This document shows, piece by piece, positions 48,866-60,755 of a DNA stretch of 64,000 nt. Position 1 is the stretch's first letter; the number at the start of each line of letters is the position of its first letter. A model generated the notes under the pieces. It did no database searches. It saw nothing but the letters and a program-made list of their open reading frames with translations, and was not told where the DNA came from. This DNA is from Anopheles merus (lineage: Eukaryota; Arthropoda; Insecta; Diptera; Culicidae): the NCBI RefSeq assembly GCF_017562075.2, contig NC_054081.1:2049294-2113293 (forward strand), written 5' to 3'. A program made the translations under genes and the position numbers.

Positions 48866-51274
48866 ATCGGGCTACTCGACTACGTCCGGATCATTTCTCA
48901 GCTGCTCATATAAACGGACAGCCGGATAATAGATGTCCGGACAAACGGCGTTGCACTGTAAAGACAAATCTAGCAGGTGACATCGGTATAGAAATTGTGC
49001 CAAATTCCTACGCTGCACATGTGCTGCCGCCTATGGTTCCTTAGCCTGCGGGGTCAGTTGATGGATCGGAACAACAGGAACCAACGCCGAAACACAGATT
49101 CACATTTCATTCTCGACCCGGAACAGGTACGGGAACAGTTTCACGCAGGTTCCAGTACTGGTGTGGGTTCCCAGTTCCAGAACCGTTAAGGGTTCGTGAT
49201 CGGCACCAGGACGAGTGTTGATTCGGATTCAGTTATTGGCCAATGAATGGGGGACACAAAAGCAATAATTTCGAATGTCCTTGTCTCTTGTTCCTTCTTT
49301 GAAGCTGAAAACGAATTCAACCAGAAGCACCACAACGACCGGAGTAAGGTCTCTCTTCCGATTTTTGTGGCGATTTTTGATTTTTCTTTCCTTTGGACAA
49401 CTGGCAATATGGCAAGAAACGAGCGTTGCAGGGTTTTGTTTTTATTGCTTACAGTACACTTCTAGTTGTATTACGTCTAGTAGTTTAGGTTCACTCTCTA
49501 GCGAAAGAAAGAAAATCCGTGTATGTACAGGTGAATTGAATGAATCGGCTAATTTGTATTAATAAAAAACACACTCTTTTTCTCTTGTTTCCTTCCCCGC
49601 TCCTTCATTAGCTAGTTGCGCGCAACGAACAAGATTTGGTTGCTTCATGGAGGAGAAAAAAACGATTGCTCCGGCCGTCCCGGAGGTAATTCGAGGATTG
49701 TGGAGAAAGCCCACACCCCAGCATGGACGCGAATGAAGCACGAAAAACGAATAAATTTCAATTGCATTTCCCTCGTTTCCTGATCCGCTCTGCACTAACT
49801 TTCGTTCATCAAATCCTTGGGTTTTTGTTTTTCTTTTAAAGTAATCGACGCGAATCGAACTACTTCCTTGGTGAAGAGTGTGTGCAGCGCGTGCTTGCTG
49901 ATATGATAGTTTCTATCATTCGGGGTATGGTTGATCTCTACCACCGGTGGCACACCACACACCGCGCGGCCCTATCTATTTCGTTTAATGCTTCAAATCG
50001 GTCGGTTTCTAAGCTTCAATATATCTCGCCTCCCTCCCTAGTGTGCTTCTAGCTAGGTGTAAGGCAGGCGATTATTGGAAACAAAACGAAGCTTTTAAAA
50101 AAAACGCGTCCCAATTAACGATAATGCGATCGATTCGTTGACTCAGAGAAATAAAAATATAAAAAATAAAAACATTTGCTTCATGTGAAGCAGCAGAAAT
50201 CGTTTACCGCAAGCCTTTGCAGAAATAAGAATGATTTTAAAGTTACTTCCATCTTTTTTGCCAAAGGGAAATGTAATGGTAAAATTAACGATCAAATAAC
50301 TCACATGTTCGAAGGGCGCTGCGGCGCTTGCACACGTGGTGTCACCTTTCCTGGCGCTCAACTGCTTTCTTCGAAGCAAAAACAACTGTGCTGAAACAGC
50401 AAAACAAATGGCAAATTTCTCGCCAGCTTTAGGCAAACCTTTCCGAATTAAAATAGTGCTTTAAGAGCGGAAAAGACCGTACGAGCGCACACTGCACACG
50501 TTAAGCAGAGAGCAGCACAAAAGGATCGCATACAATCGAACGACACGCATTAAAAAAAAAAACCGTCTATCATAGTGTTTGTTCCTGCACACGAAAATAA
50601 ACCTGCTGCTTGTATCTGCTGGTTTGTGTAAATAGCATAAGAAACTAAAACCAACCCGCGCTATCGTGGTTATGTAGTTTCCACCCCCCCCTAATAATCG
50701 CAATCCCTGTCGATGGGTGCATGTGTGTGTGTGTGTGTGTGTGTAAGTGGGGATAACTCTTAACATAAACCTTCGCGTAATTCATTTAATTCATTGCCTA
50801 GTATCAGTATGCGAACGTCGTGCTAACGACTCGGCACACACTGGGAAGAGCAAACCCACAAACACATACATACACCCACGCGCAAAACTTACGTGTAAAA
50901 TACATGGTTTAAAATATGTACACCGAGCCATACCCAACACTGCACCGCCACGCTGGCCAATGCAATTAAAAAAAAAAAAAGGTCACATCCCGCGAGCAAA
51001 GTGCCAGCGAAAAGTAGGTTTGTTTGTTCTGGCAGAGGGTCTGATGCTCATCTCTGCCATTTTCGTTTCCTTCCCTAATAAAAAAAAAAAAAAAACGGTT
51101 ATCCTAATGTCCTAATCGAAACGTTACGCCGCAAAGTGTAGACTACGTTAGAAAGCTGCGTTACAATGCAATAAATGTCGTTTCCCGGTACGGTATCCAA
51201 AATCACGTAATGCGCCTGCGCTAGATACGCCGCGTGTCGGACGCGAACAGAAAATCGCTCCCTTTCGCTGCATT
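48866..51274. other. non-coding region, may include zinc-finger gene 3' UTR
   Basis: No supported gene. Short open frames (for example 48880-49040 and 49250-49560) show no domain. The part next to 51274 should be the 3' UTR of the minus-strand zinc-finger gene, but I could not pick its poly(A) signal. Confidence 0.45.
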
Positions 51275-54200
51275 TTACCCTTCCGCCGTGAGTGGGTCGC
51301 GCGCGTGATGTATCCGCACGTGCTTGTTGTGGTTCGTCTTGGTCGCGGACGTCTTGCCGCAGATGTTGCACGCGAACGGCCGCTCGCCCGTGTGGATGCG
51401 CTTGTGCTCGGTCAGGTAGTACTTCCGGTGGAACTGGCGGCCGCACACGTCGCACCGGTGCCCCTTGTCGATCTCGTGCTCGCGCGTATGCCGGATCCAG
51501 TTGTACTTCCGGATGAACTGGCTGCCACAGTGATTGCACGTGTACGGCCGGATCGACCGGTGCGCATTGACGTGCGTGACAAAGTCCGACTCGCGCACGA
51601 ACGCACTCGGGCAGTACGTGCACTGGAACGGCTTCATCGTCGGGTTCGTGTGCGTCCACTTGTGCTGCTTCAGGTTCCAGTTGGTGGTGAACCGCTTGTT
51701 GCAGATGCCGCACGCGTACGCCATCCGCTCCTTGGTGTGCGTCTCCAGGTGGCGCCGCATGCTCGTCTTCGTGTACGGCTGCTGGCAGATGCTGCACGGT
51801 TCGGTTTTGTTCTCCAGCTTCGCGTACTTGTCCGTGTGGGACAGCCGGATGTGGCGCGTCAAGCTGTTGCGGTGTATGAACTTCTCCCGACAGTACGGGC
51901 ACGATTTTGGCTTCTTCTCGTGCGTCTCCTTGTGCCACTCCATCTTGGCCATCGTGTGGAACACCTCGCCGCACAGCTGGCACACGTACTCCTCCTTCAC
52001 GACGGTGCGGTTCAGGTGGTAGCGCTTCCGGTGCTGGGCCAGGTTGGAGAACCGCTTGAACGTCCGGTTGCACAGCTTGCACTTGATCGGCGCGTGCCCC
52101 GTGTGCACCCGCATGTGCTCGATCAGCTTCTGCTTGATGACGAACCGCTTGCCGCACATCCGGCACTGGTGCTCCTTGATGCCGAGGTGCCGCTTGATGT
52201 GGAGCGAAAAGTTGCGCCACTGCTTGAAGTGCCGCCCGCACGCGGAACACTCCACCGGATGCTCCAGCAGATGCTCGTTAAACAGGTTGAACCGGTCGAA
52301 CTCCCGGCTGCAGGTGCTGCACACGTACGAACGGTTGCGTGCCGCCACCGAGCAGTGAGCCGCCGGCAGCAGCGCGCTCTCAGCGGACGCGCTCAACGCC
52401 GCAACGGTTCCGCCGTCCGTCTGCACCTGCACCTGCACCTGCACGTGCTGCTCTAGCACTAGCTGCTGCTGGCCCGGTGCCGCCTCCCCGCTGCTCGTGC
52501 CGGGCAGCACGACACTCGTGCTGCTGCCAGCGCTACTGCCCGCCATCAGCAGCCGGCTGCTTCGCAGCGCCGCCTCACTCTTTCGCTCTATCTCCTGCTT
52601 CATCCAGTGATAGTTCATCACCACGGGAATCGGCGCCTTCTTGTACATTTGCTGCTGTTGCTGTTGCTGTGCCTGTTGCTGCTGCTGCTGCTGCTGGTGC
52701 TGCTGCTGGGGCAACTGCTGTTGCTGTCTACCATCCATTAACGGCTTATTGTCCTCCTCGACGCGCATCTCCTGCTGCTGCTGCGACGAGGACAGTGCCA
52801 CCAGATCGTCCACGTGCTCGCACTGCTGGTGCAGCCGCCGTTGCTTGATCGAGCTGAACACCTTGGCGCAGAGCGTACAGCGGTAGGTGCGCGCGACACC
52901 GCTGCCGGACGGTTTCGGTCGGTTGAGCCGCACGGGATCGTCCGTCGGCTGCTGCATCACCGGTACGGCGGAGCAGGTCGCAACACCAAAGTAGGACGTC
53001 GTACCGACCGTCTCCTCGTACTTGGTTTCACACGGCTGGTGCAGCGTTTGTTGCTGCTGCTGGTGATGGTGGTGGCTGCTGCCCACCTCGTCGTATGCAC
53101 CCGGTGGCTCGTGCATGCGCGCTACCATCATGTCCGCAAACGGCAGCTTCGGCATCGCATCGCCGCTATCGCTGTCCACATCCATCGGCGGTTCGATCTT
53201 GCTCGCCTGCATCATACCGCCATCCAAGGGCGCATCGGCCGAACCGTGCTGCTGGTGCTGCTGCTGCAGGTGTTGATGACCGGTTGAGGAAAATTGGCTG
53301 CAATGTGAAATGGAGTTTTTATAAGCGTTTTATTAAAATATATTCAAACTTTTATTTAGATCATCACCACACATCCTTTTAAAAACTCCACTACCATATC
53401 CATAACTGTCGAATGTTTTTGATTTTAGAGCTACTCGCATAATTAAATTAAATATTTCACCTGATAAATAATATACTCCGCTCATTTTTAAAACATCGCC
53501 TTTTGCGGTTGCATCGAGATGGAAAATGAATCTAGTGTATGTAAGCTATTTTTTTAAAAATGACTGCAAGGCGACGAAAGATTCTGATAACTATTAGAAA
53601 ATACTCACGATGAAACATCAACCATTACCAAAGCATAATTTTACTGATTATTCTTTTCTTTCCGAACGAATGTCTTTTTTCGGCAAGTATTATGCAGTAT
53701 TCCAAAAGGGAATGATTTTTAAATTTTGGTATAATTTGATTCAATCCGTTGAATGAGAAGGAGAATGAATCGATTACTTTATCGATCTGAACGGCTACTG
53801 ACAATAATTAGAGAGTTTTTAACAACTCATATGAGTGAGAACAGTGTGTGAATAAAAACTAACATGCAGTGCTGCAAAATGTCATGAGCATTACGAGATG
53901 TTCGCCAACGAAGACAATGAACGTATTCGTGGTAGCGTCATGCTCATTACTGACACCCATTGAAAGTGCTTCATGACATGTGATGGTCGTCAGAACTATT
54001 GACAAGCATAATCATGGTTTTTCTGGCTGTGAACAGTGCTGCCAAATGCCACCGTTTCAGTCACCAACTCTCATGACTGAAACGAAATTGAAGTCAGCTC
54101 ACGTACACAACTGACATGATCAGAGATTTGGTGACTCAGACATTTGGTGGACCAATCATATGCTTGGTGACCTTATGTTTAGCACCCAACTCTTGGTCAC

Positions 54201-54853
54201 TCACTTGGTCATGACATTTTCTGTCAGTGATAATCACGACATTATTAGAACATACTGGGCGTGTGGCCCCAAGCAGCAAAATGAGTATGCATTTTCGCTC
54301 TATCTGCTTTGATTGTCTGTCGGGTCAAACAGAGCGAGAAACCATGCTCATTTTGTTTATTGGAACCACTCGCAAGCACCGCATATCTCCCATAACTACC
54401 GTGATGATCACCGACAGAATATGTCGCGACCAAGTGACTGACCAAGAGTTGGCTGCACAAAAGCATGTTATGAGTGCAACAACTGTTTGAGTCTCACTTC
54501 TGATCATCACAGTAGAGGTCGTGACGCTGACATGATTTTGTTTCAGTCGGAATTGGTCATGACTGTGTCAGTGACATTTTGCAAAACTTATCACAGCAAA
54601 AAAAAGCCATGACATAGTGATAGTCGCAAAAATGACACCAATCGTTTTGAGTATGAGGATTGAGGATTTTTTTTATGACATTGACAATGACATTTTGCAG
54701 CACTGCTAACATGAGAGCCCCGTTACAGATTCATCATTCTACAAGTAGTACACTAAACACCGAACAATACTTACAAAGCTACGCGTGACGTCATGTACTG
54801 GCCGTTGACCGTGGTGCCGTGTGAGTTATTATTACTACCACTGTGCTGTTGCT

Positions 54854-54884
<31 letters not shown>

Positions 54885-57800
54885 GTGGTAGAAATGGTCC
54901 GTCACGGCAAAGATGCCCTGATTGCGGCTGCTCAGATTCCAGCACTCCTGCGCGGTCGATAAATCGTACGAGCTCGGGTAGATGGGCATATTCTCGACCA
55001 CGGCGTACATCTTTAAGGGAAGGGAGTTTCGGACAGGGCGACCAAACACATCATTAGCAAGGGAGGAGCGATAGGGTGTGCGCGGATCGCGCAGAAACTT
55101 ACCCGATGGTTCCACGACGTCATGTCCATGTCGCCGTTGCTTTCCTGCTCGGAGATTTCCCCCTTCGCCGGCATCTTTTCGTCCGTGCGGATGTTCAAGC
55201 TCTCGGTCGACGGTGCCCGCTCCATGCTGGTGGACGCGTGCGACGAACCGGACGACAGCAGGGAGCGCGTCCCGCCACTCGTGCCGCTCCCTTCGCCTCC
55301 CTCCTTGCAACCACCGCTCACCGCGCTGTGGCTGTGACGGTTGCTCAGCTGGCTGTGGCTGTGCTGGCTGAGGCTGATGTTTGTGGTGCTGTGGCTGCTG
55401 CTACTGTTGCTGTTGCTGATGCTGCTGCTGTTGCTGCTGCTCGTGTCCGTGGTAACAGGACCTGGCGGCAGCCCACCCTTCCGCACCGTGCTCAGATCGA
55501 GAAACGAGGAGGCGGACGTGTCCTGCCCGTCGTCCTGCCCGTCGTGGCACGGTTCGGCTTTGGCCGCCTTCAGCGCAACCAGCGGCTCGCCCGTCGTTTG
55601 GATCTGTTCGTGCGCGGCCACGGTCGTCCCACTGACGGCAGGGTTGCTGCCCAGGCTCCCCTGCTCCAAAAAGTCCTTGCTGTCGGAACACTCGTACTCC
55701 GGCTCCGCGTCCACCTCCGTCTTGCGCACCGGTTCCAGCCCTGCCGTCGCCCGGAACGGGTCGGCATTGGTGATGCGAAACTTTGGCCGCGGAATGCCGC
55801 TCCGCTCGAGCATGCGGGTGGACGGTCCCGCCTCCAGCAAATCCTTCTCGTCGTCCGGCGTGCCGGGCGCGGCTGCCGGTAGCCGCTTCACCACCAAGCT
55901 GCCGCTCGCCACAACCTCAGCCACCGGGTCCACCGGCAAAGGACGTTCGTACGGGCCGTTCGGTTCGGCCGCTTCCGACGCAGTGACGGTGGCTGTCGCA
56001 GGCTTGCTGACCACCATCAGCAAACGGCGACGGACGTGCGCCTCCGGCTGGGAGGACGCATCGACCCGCGTCGGCTCGTACCGGCCAGCGACGGGCCGCG
56101 GCTCCACCTCGTACACATCGTCATCATCGTACTCGTCCTCCTCCTCCTCCTCTTCATCCTCTTCCTCCTCTTCCTCTTCCTCATCATCATCCTCCTCCTC
56201 CTCCTCGTCGCTTCCCAGTTGTGCCTCTTCCTCCTCCTCCCCCTCCTGACCGAGCTCGCCGTGCACATGTGCTTCCTTTTCCTCATCGTCGATCAAATCC
56301 TCCTCCAGCTCCTTCTCCTCCTCCTCCTCCTCATCGTCCTCATCGTCTTCATCTTCCTCCTCCTCCTCGTCCTCTTCGTCCTCCTCCTCCTCCTCCAGCT
56401 CTGGTGCATCCTCGTCGTCCTCTTCCAGCTCCATCTGCTCCTCTCCCAGCTCCTCCTCCTCGTCCTCCTCCACCTCCTCGACTTCCATCCGGCGACTGTC
56501 CGGGTGGGCCGGGGCGGCAGTGGAACCATCGGCACCGCTCTCGCCCCCAGCCGCCAGCCCATTGCCGCCCGCCGGCAGCAACTCCTGCGCCCCGAACGTT
56601 TTGCCATCGCGCTTCGGCAGCGGATGGTAGATCGTTTCGCCCGCCTCGCCAACGTACGAGATGTTGTACGCGCCGACGTCGATCTCGGTCGATGGGCGGT
56701 GCTGTGGCATTAGGCGAACGCCGCCCGGTGCGCTCGAACTAGTAGCGGAGGCAGTGCCGGTGCTGGTCGGCACGAGCCCGTACGACGATCGCACACCGTA
56801 CACGGACGAATTGGACGCAAGTGTACCCGCTGCTGCTGACGCCGATGGTGCTGGCATGGCGTGCGGCTGCGAGTATTCCTGCTTGATGACGGGGTCCGGG
56901 GGCTGGTGGTGGTGATGATGATATGCGTCGGCAACCCCGTCCCCGGCCGAGCTGCTAGGCTGCTGCTGCTGCTGTTGCTGCTCCGTCGCGTACGGGCCCG
57001 CGGTTGCTGCGGTTGCTTCAGTCTTCTGAATTACGGCGGTGATGCCGTTGAACGACGACGAGCAAAACGGTTCCGCGGTGAGGTGCTGGGCGGCCGCAGC
57101 AGTCGTGCACACGACATCCGCCAGCGTGGTAAGCGCGGTCGCCATTACCATCGTTGTCGGTGCGGGCGGTTGCGCCGGCTCGACCACGTCTACCTGCATC
57201 GGGGCGCCCTGCTTCCCCGAGGTGGACGGCGCGGGGCCCTCCCCCGCCGACGAACGTTTCGGTTTGATTGCTAGCTTTTTCGGCGGCCGGAAACCGCCTC
57301 GCCTCTGCTTGATCGCGCCGTAATCGAGACTCGTGCTGACTGTTGCTGTAGGTGCCGGTACTGCTGCTGCTGTGTTTATTGCACTTGCGTCGTTTGCTGC
57401 CCTTTCCGGTTCAGCCACACCGCCGATTCCGTCCGCATTGCTCGACGCCGGCTCCGTGCCGTCCTCCTCCACCTTGATCCCCTGCCAGGCGCGCACAATT
57501 TTCGGCGCACTGGAGGGCCCCGCAGGCGATATCGTAACCGTCGTCGGGGTGGCACTGTTGCCTGCGACGCGAAACACCAGCCGCTTCACGTTCGCTTTCG
57601 ATTCCTGCTGGGGCGCGGGTGGCGACAGGGCACAGGGCACGGGCTGGGGCGTCTTGCGGATGACGCTCGTGACCATCGCGCTGCCGCTGGAGCAGGCCGC
57701 ACCACCACCGGGTGCCACTTCGCCCGGAGCCATTCGCTCGTCCAGCGATGCGGTGGCCGCCGGCAGCGTGTCCCGCTGCTCACTAGCGCTGCGGAACCGC

Positions 57801-59127
57801 TTGCCGCTCCCACCCGCACCCTCCTCTTCCTCGCCCTCCCACTGCTGGCCGCGCACTTCACCGTCGGCGTAATGGTCGTCCATCTCCTGCCAGCTGCCGC
57901 TGTACTCCACCTCGTGATCGTAATCGCCGGTCAAGTCCTCTATCTCGCTCTTGGTCGTCGGCATGCCGGCGTTACAGAGCGGTTGCTGCTGCTGCTGCTG
58001 CTGCTCCGCCGGGAGCTCGCTCTTCGCCGGCGTTATCGCGAGCAGGGAACGGCCCGGTGTGCTCGCCGCGAACGCTGACGGGCGCCGCTCGGTGACGGGC
58101 GGTATCAGGGACGTTTTGTCGCCGACGATCGACATCTGGCCCGCGTTCAGGTGCATGATGATGTCCTGGAAGTCCTTCAGATCGGTGTGCACCTTCACGT
58201 TGCTCAGCACCTTCACCACGTTCGACTTGGACGAGGACGGGGACGCCGAGACGGTCGTTTTGGTACCGCTGGTGGTGGTGGTGGTGGTGGTGATCGCCGG
58301 GACACCCGCTGCCAGATGGTCGACCAGGGCGGTGTTGGCGCTCTGCGTGTTGGCAGTGGTCGTGGTGGTGGTGGTGGTGGTGGTGGTGGACGTTATTGCA
58401 GTCCCGGCCGTTCTTGGGCCCGCCGTTGTCGCCACACTGTACAGCAGCTTCGGGGTGCCGACCGGTGCCGACGGCGAGGCGACGCTCGCCGTTGCTACCG
58501 CTGGCTCCTCGTGGCTGCCCCGGTCCAGCACGGACACGGTTTGCACTGCCGAGGCCGGGTACTGCTTGAACGCGGACACCGACGCCTCGGACAGGTTTTT
58601 CGCCAGCAGCTGAATCTGCTGGCCCACCACGCCGAGCCCACCGACGCTGCTCTTCGTGATGCTCAGCTGCAACGTTTGCTGCTGCTGCTGCTGCTGCTGC
58701 TGCACGGGCGTGATCTGCGTGCTGGAAGCCACCGTGGACGAGATGGCGCGACTGTACGGGGGCGGTGGGCCCGAATACAGCTCGTTCGTGTACCGTGGGT
58801 AGACCACGCGGGACGAGCTGCCGCCGGTCGCCGTACCACTCCCGCTCGGCTCGGTGTACTCGTCGCCCAGCGGCCCAATCGCCGCCAGCTCGTTCGGCAC
58901 CGTTCCGACAGTGGCGACAGACGGCGCTGGTAGTGCTGGTGGTGGTGGTGGTGGAGGGGGTGGTGGTGCCGGCGCTGCTGCTGCGACTGGCTGTACCAGC
59001 TCCCGCTTGACCAGCGTCACATTGTTTACCTGAAAGCACGGCACACCGTGCACATCGATCTTCTTCACCACGGTGACCTGCGGCGCCTGGCTGGAGGTAA
59101 GGTTGACTTGTACAGTGGCGGGGGTGG

Positions 59128-59161
<34 letters not shown>

Positions 59162-59518
59162 ACTAGTGGCCGACGTTGCTATCAGCGCATTGTCCAGAAA
59201 CAGTGACGGCTGTGCCTCAAAAATCCCCACGGACGCCGAGGTCCGCTCGTTCGGGCGAAATGAGATCGCGTTGCTGCTGCTGGTGCTCGGGCCCGGCTGC
59301 CCGTGGAGCGCCGCGGTGCTGCCACCCTCCGCCGGCACGGGCTCGCTCGCCGTGCCCGGCTCCTCCACCGGCTCGCTGCCGAAGGGAGGGAGGCTGTCGG
59401 GCTTGACCATGCTCACCAGCGCCTTGATCACGTTCTCCTTCGGGTGCGTGTCCAAATGTTCGGCCAGCGTCATGCCGGACCGAAGGTACAGCGTACAGAC
59501 CGGACATTCGATCGCCAT
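51275..59518 (-). CDS. large C2H2 zinc-finger protein (14 fingers, acidic tract)
   Basis: Probable nuclear DNA-binding regulator. Minus-strand exons 59518-55103, 55010-54775 and 53297-51275 join in phase (CGG/ATG; TT/C) and give about 2,224 residues. Seen: a lone N-terminal finger (C5, C8, H21, H25) in MAIECPVCTLYLRSGMTLAE; a long disordered region with Ser, Thr, Gln and Pro homopolymers; an almost pure Glu/Asp tract near residues 1005-1136; His/Gln-rich linkers; one finger near 1690; then twelve C2H2 fingers from about 1875 to the C-terminus, only the last pair joined by a canonical TGERPF linker. The ATG at 59518 opens directly into the first finger. The neighbour introns are 92 bp and 1,477 bp. 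I do not recognise a named orthologue. A leader exon further upstream is likely (acceptor at 59647). Confidence 0.88.
53298..54774 (-). other. zinc-finger gene intron 2
   Basis: A 1,477-bp intron, donor GTAAGTATT and acceptor CACATTGCAG on the minus strand, AT-rich, with more than half its length made of a hAT foldback element. Confidence 0.85.
53867..54705. mobile_element. hAT foldback element with perfect 8-bp target duplication
   Basis: An 839-bp element whose ends CAGTGCTGCAAAATGTCAT read the same inward from both sides. CTAACATG is duplicated exactly at 53859-53866 and 54706-54713. CAGTGCTGC is a typical hAT terminus. Long parts of the interior are also inverted copies (for example CCAACTCTTGGTCACTCACT near 54187 and its complement near 54430), and GTCATGAC motifs recur, so the single strand would fold on itself. 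No transposase frame is preserved. Confidence 0.88.
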
Positions 59519-59823
59519 TTTCGTGGGTGGGTGTGGGGGAGGGTGCAGCCGACCGGCGAGCGCTAGACTGTACGTGGATAGGGGGGTTCCCTCCTTCCCT
59601 CCCCCTCAAGCGGCTCTTCGTCTCCGCGGGGACAGGAGTTATGGAGCTGCAATGTGGAGTGAAGAAGAGCAAACAGAAGAAAACGGGGGAGTTATATAAA
59701 GGTTGGAAAGGTTGCAAACAAAATGTTAGATGTCGATTCGAACGGATCCGGGAAATAAGAACGAAAAGAGAATTCATCACTAATGATATTACACAAGGAA
59801 GAATTTGAGCCATTGCCACAACT
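59519..59823 (-). other. 5' leader of the zinc-finger gene
   Basis: Directly upstream of the ATG. On the minus strand a good acceptor (CTCCACATTGCAG) ends at 59647, so 59646-59519 may be the end of the leader. A donor, GTAAGTGAT, on the same strand at 61306 could close an upstream leader exon. If that is right, transposon copy 2 sits in the leader intron. Confidence 0.3.
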
Positions 59824-60755
59824 TAGTGGTGGGAGCTCGGAATCGGACCTACGCGATTCCGATTCCGTATTCGGAATCAAATCTGGAGCCGATTCCGATG
59901 CTGGAATCGATTCCGCTTCCGGAGTTGACTCCAGAGCCAATTCCAGAGTCGACTCCGGGACCGATTTCGACGTCGACTCCGGAGCCGATTTCAGAGTTTG
60001 CGCCGGAGCCGATTCCAGAGTCGATTCCAGAGTCCGGAGCCAATTCCGGAGTTGATTACGGAACCGATTCAGAAATCGGAATCGGCTCCGGAATCGGAAT
60101 CGGAACCGACCTGGAAATCGCCAATTGCTCCGGTAATTGAATAAGAATTGACTCCCGAATTGGAATTAGCTCCGGAATGAGAATCAATTCTTGAATTAAA
60201 ATAAGAAGTTGCAGAAGCGAAATCAGTCCAAGAATCTCCATGAGAATGCATCGTTTACAAGTACATTTTGATTCTTTGCGGCTATCAATACGTAGCATCA
60301 TTGGATCCAAACGTCTACTCTTATGGAGATGCCGAAACCGACTCCAATCTCAAAGATCCTGAGTTTGGATTCGGATTTCGGAGCCAATTCCAAATTCGTA
60401 ACCGATTCCGATACTGGAGCCGATTCTGATTCCGGAGCCGATTCCGGAGTCGATTCCGGAGCCAATTCCGAATCCGAAACCGATTCTGGAGCCGATTATG
60501 GAACGGAATCTGATTCCGATGCTGGAGCCGATTCTGATTCCGGAGTCGATTCCGGAACTAATTCCGAATCCGAAACCGATTCTGGAGCCGATTCTGAAAC
60601 GGAATCCGTATCCGATTACGGAGCCGATTTCAGAACCGATTCCGGAATCGATTCCACAAACTAATTGCGAACCTACGATTCGGAATCGATTCCAGGAAAC
60701 TTCGGAGCTATCCGGAATCGATTCCGACGAAATCCCATCATTATTCCCATCACTA
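59824..60755. mobile_element. hAT-like dodecamer element, copy 2
   Basis: A 932-bp element with ends TAGTGGTGGGAG and TTCCCATCACTA. The left arm (59838-60135) and right arm (60335-60735) consist of degenerate 12-bp units around GGAGCCGATTCC / GGAATCGATTCC. The unique core (about 60140-60330) is the reverse complement of the core of copy 1 at 47.8-48.6 kb, including GATGCATTCTC and the uninterrupted GATGCTACGTATT that copy 1 has split. I could not confirm an 8-bp target duplication; ACAAC occurs near both ends. Open frames on both strands encode Ser/Asp/Gly or Gly/Ile/Ser repeats because the unit is palindromic. Confidence 0.75.

Noticed and set aside
51305..52456. 383-codon plus-strand frame opposite the zinc fingers
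   Set aside because: It is the regular antisense of C2H2 repeats, rich in Val/Leu/Arg, with no independent signals.
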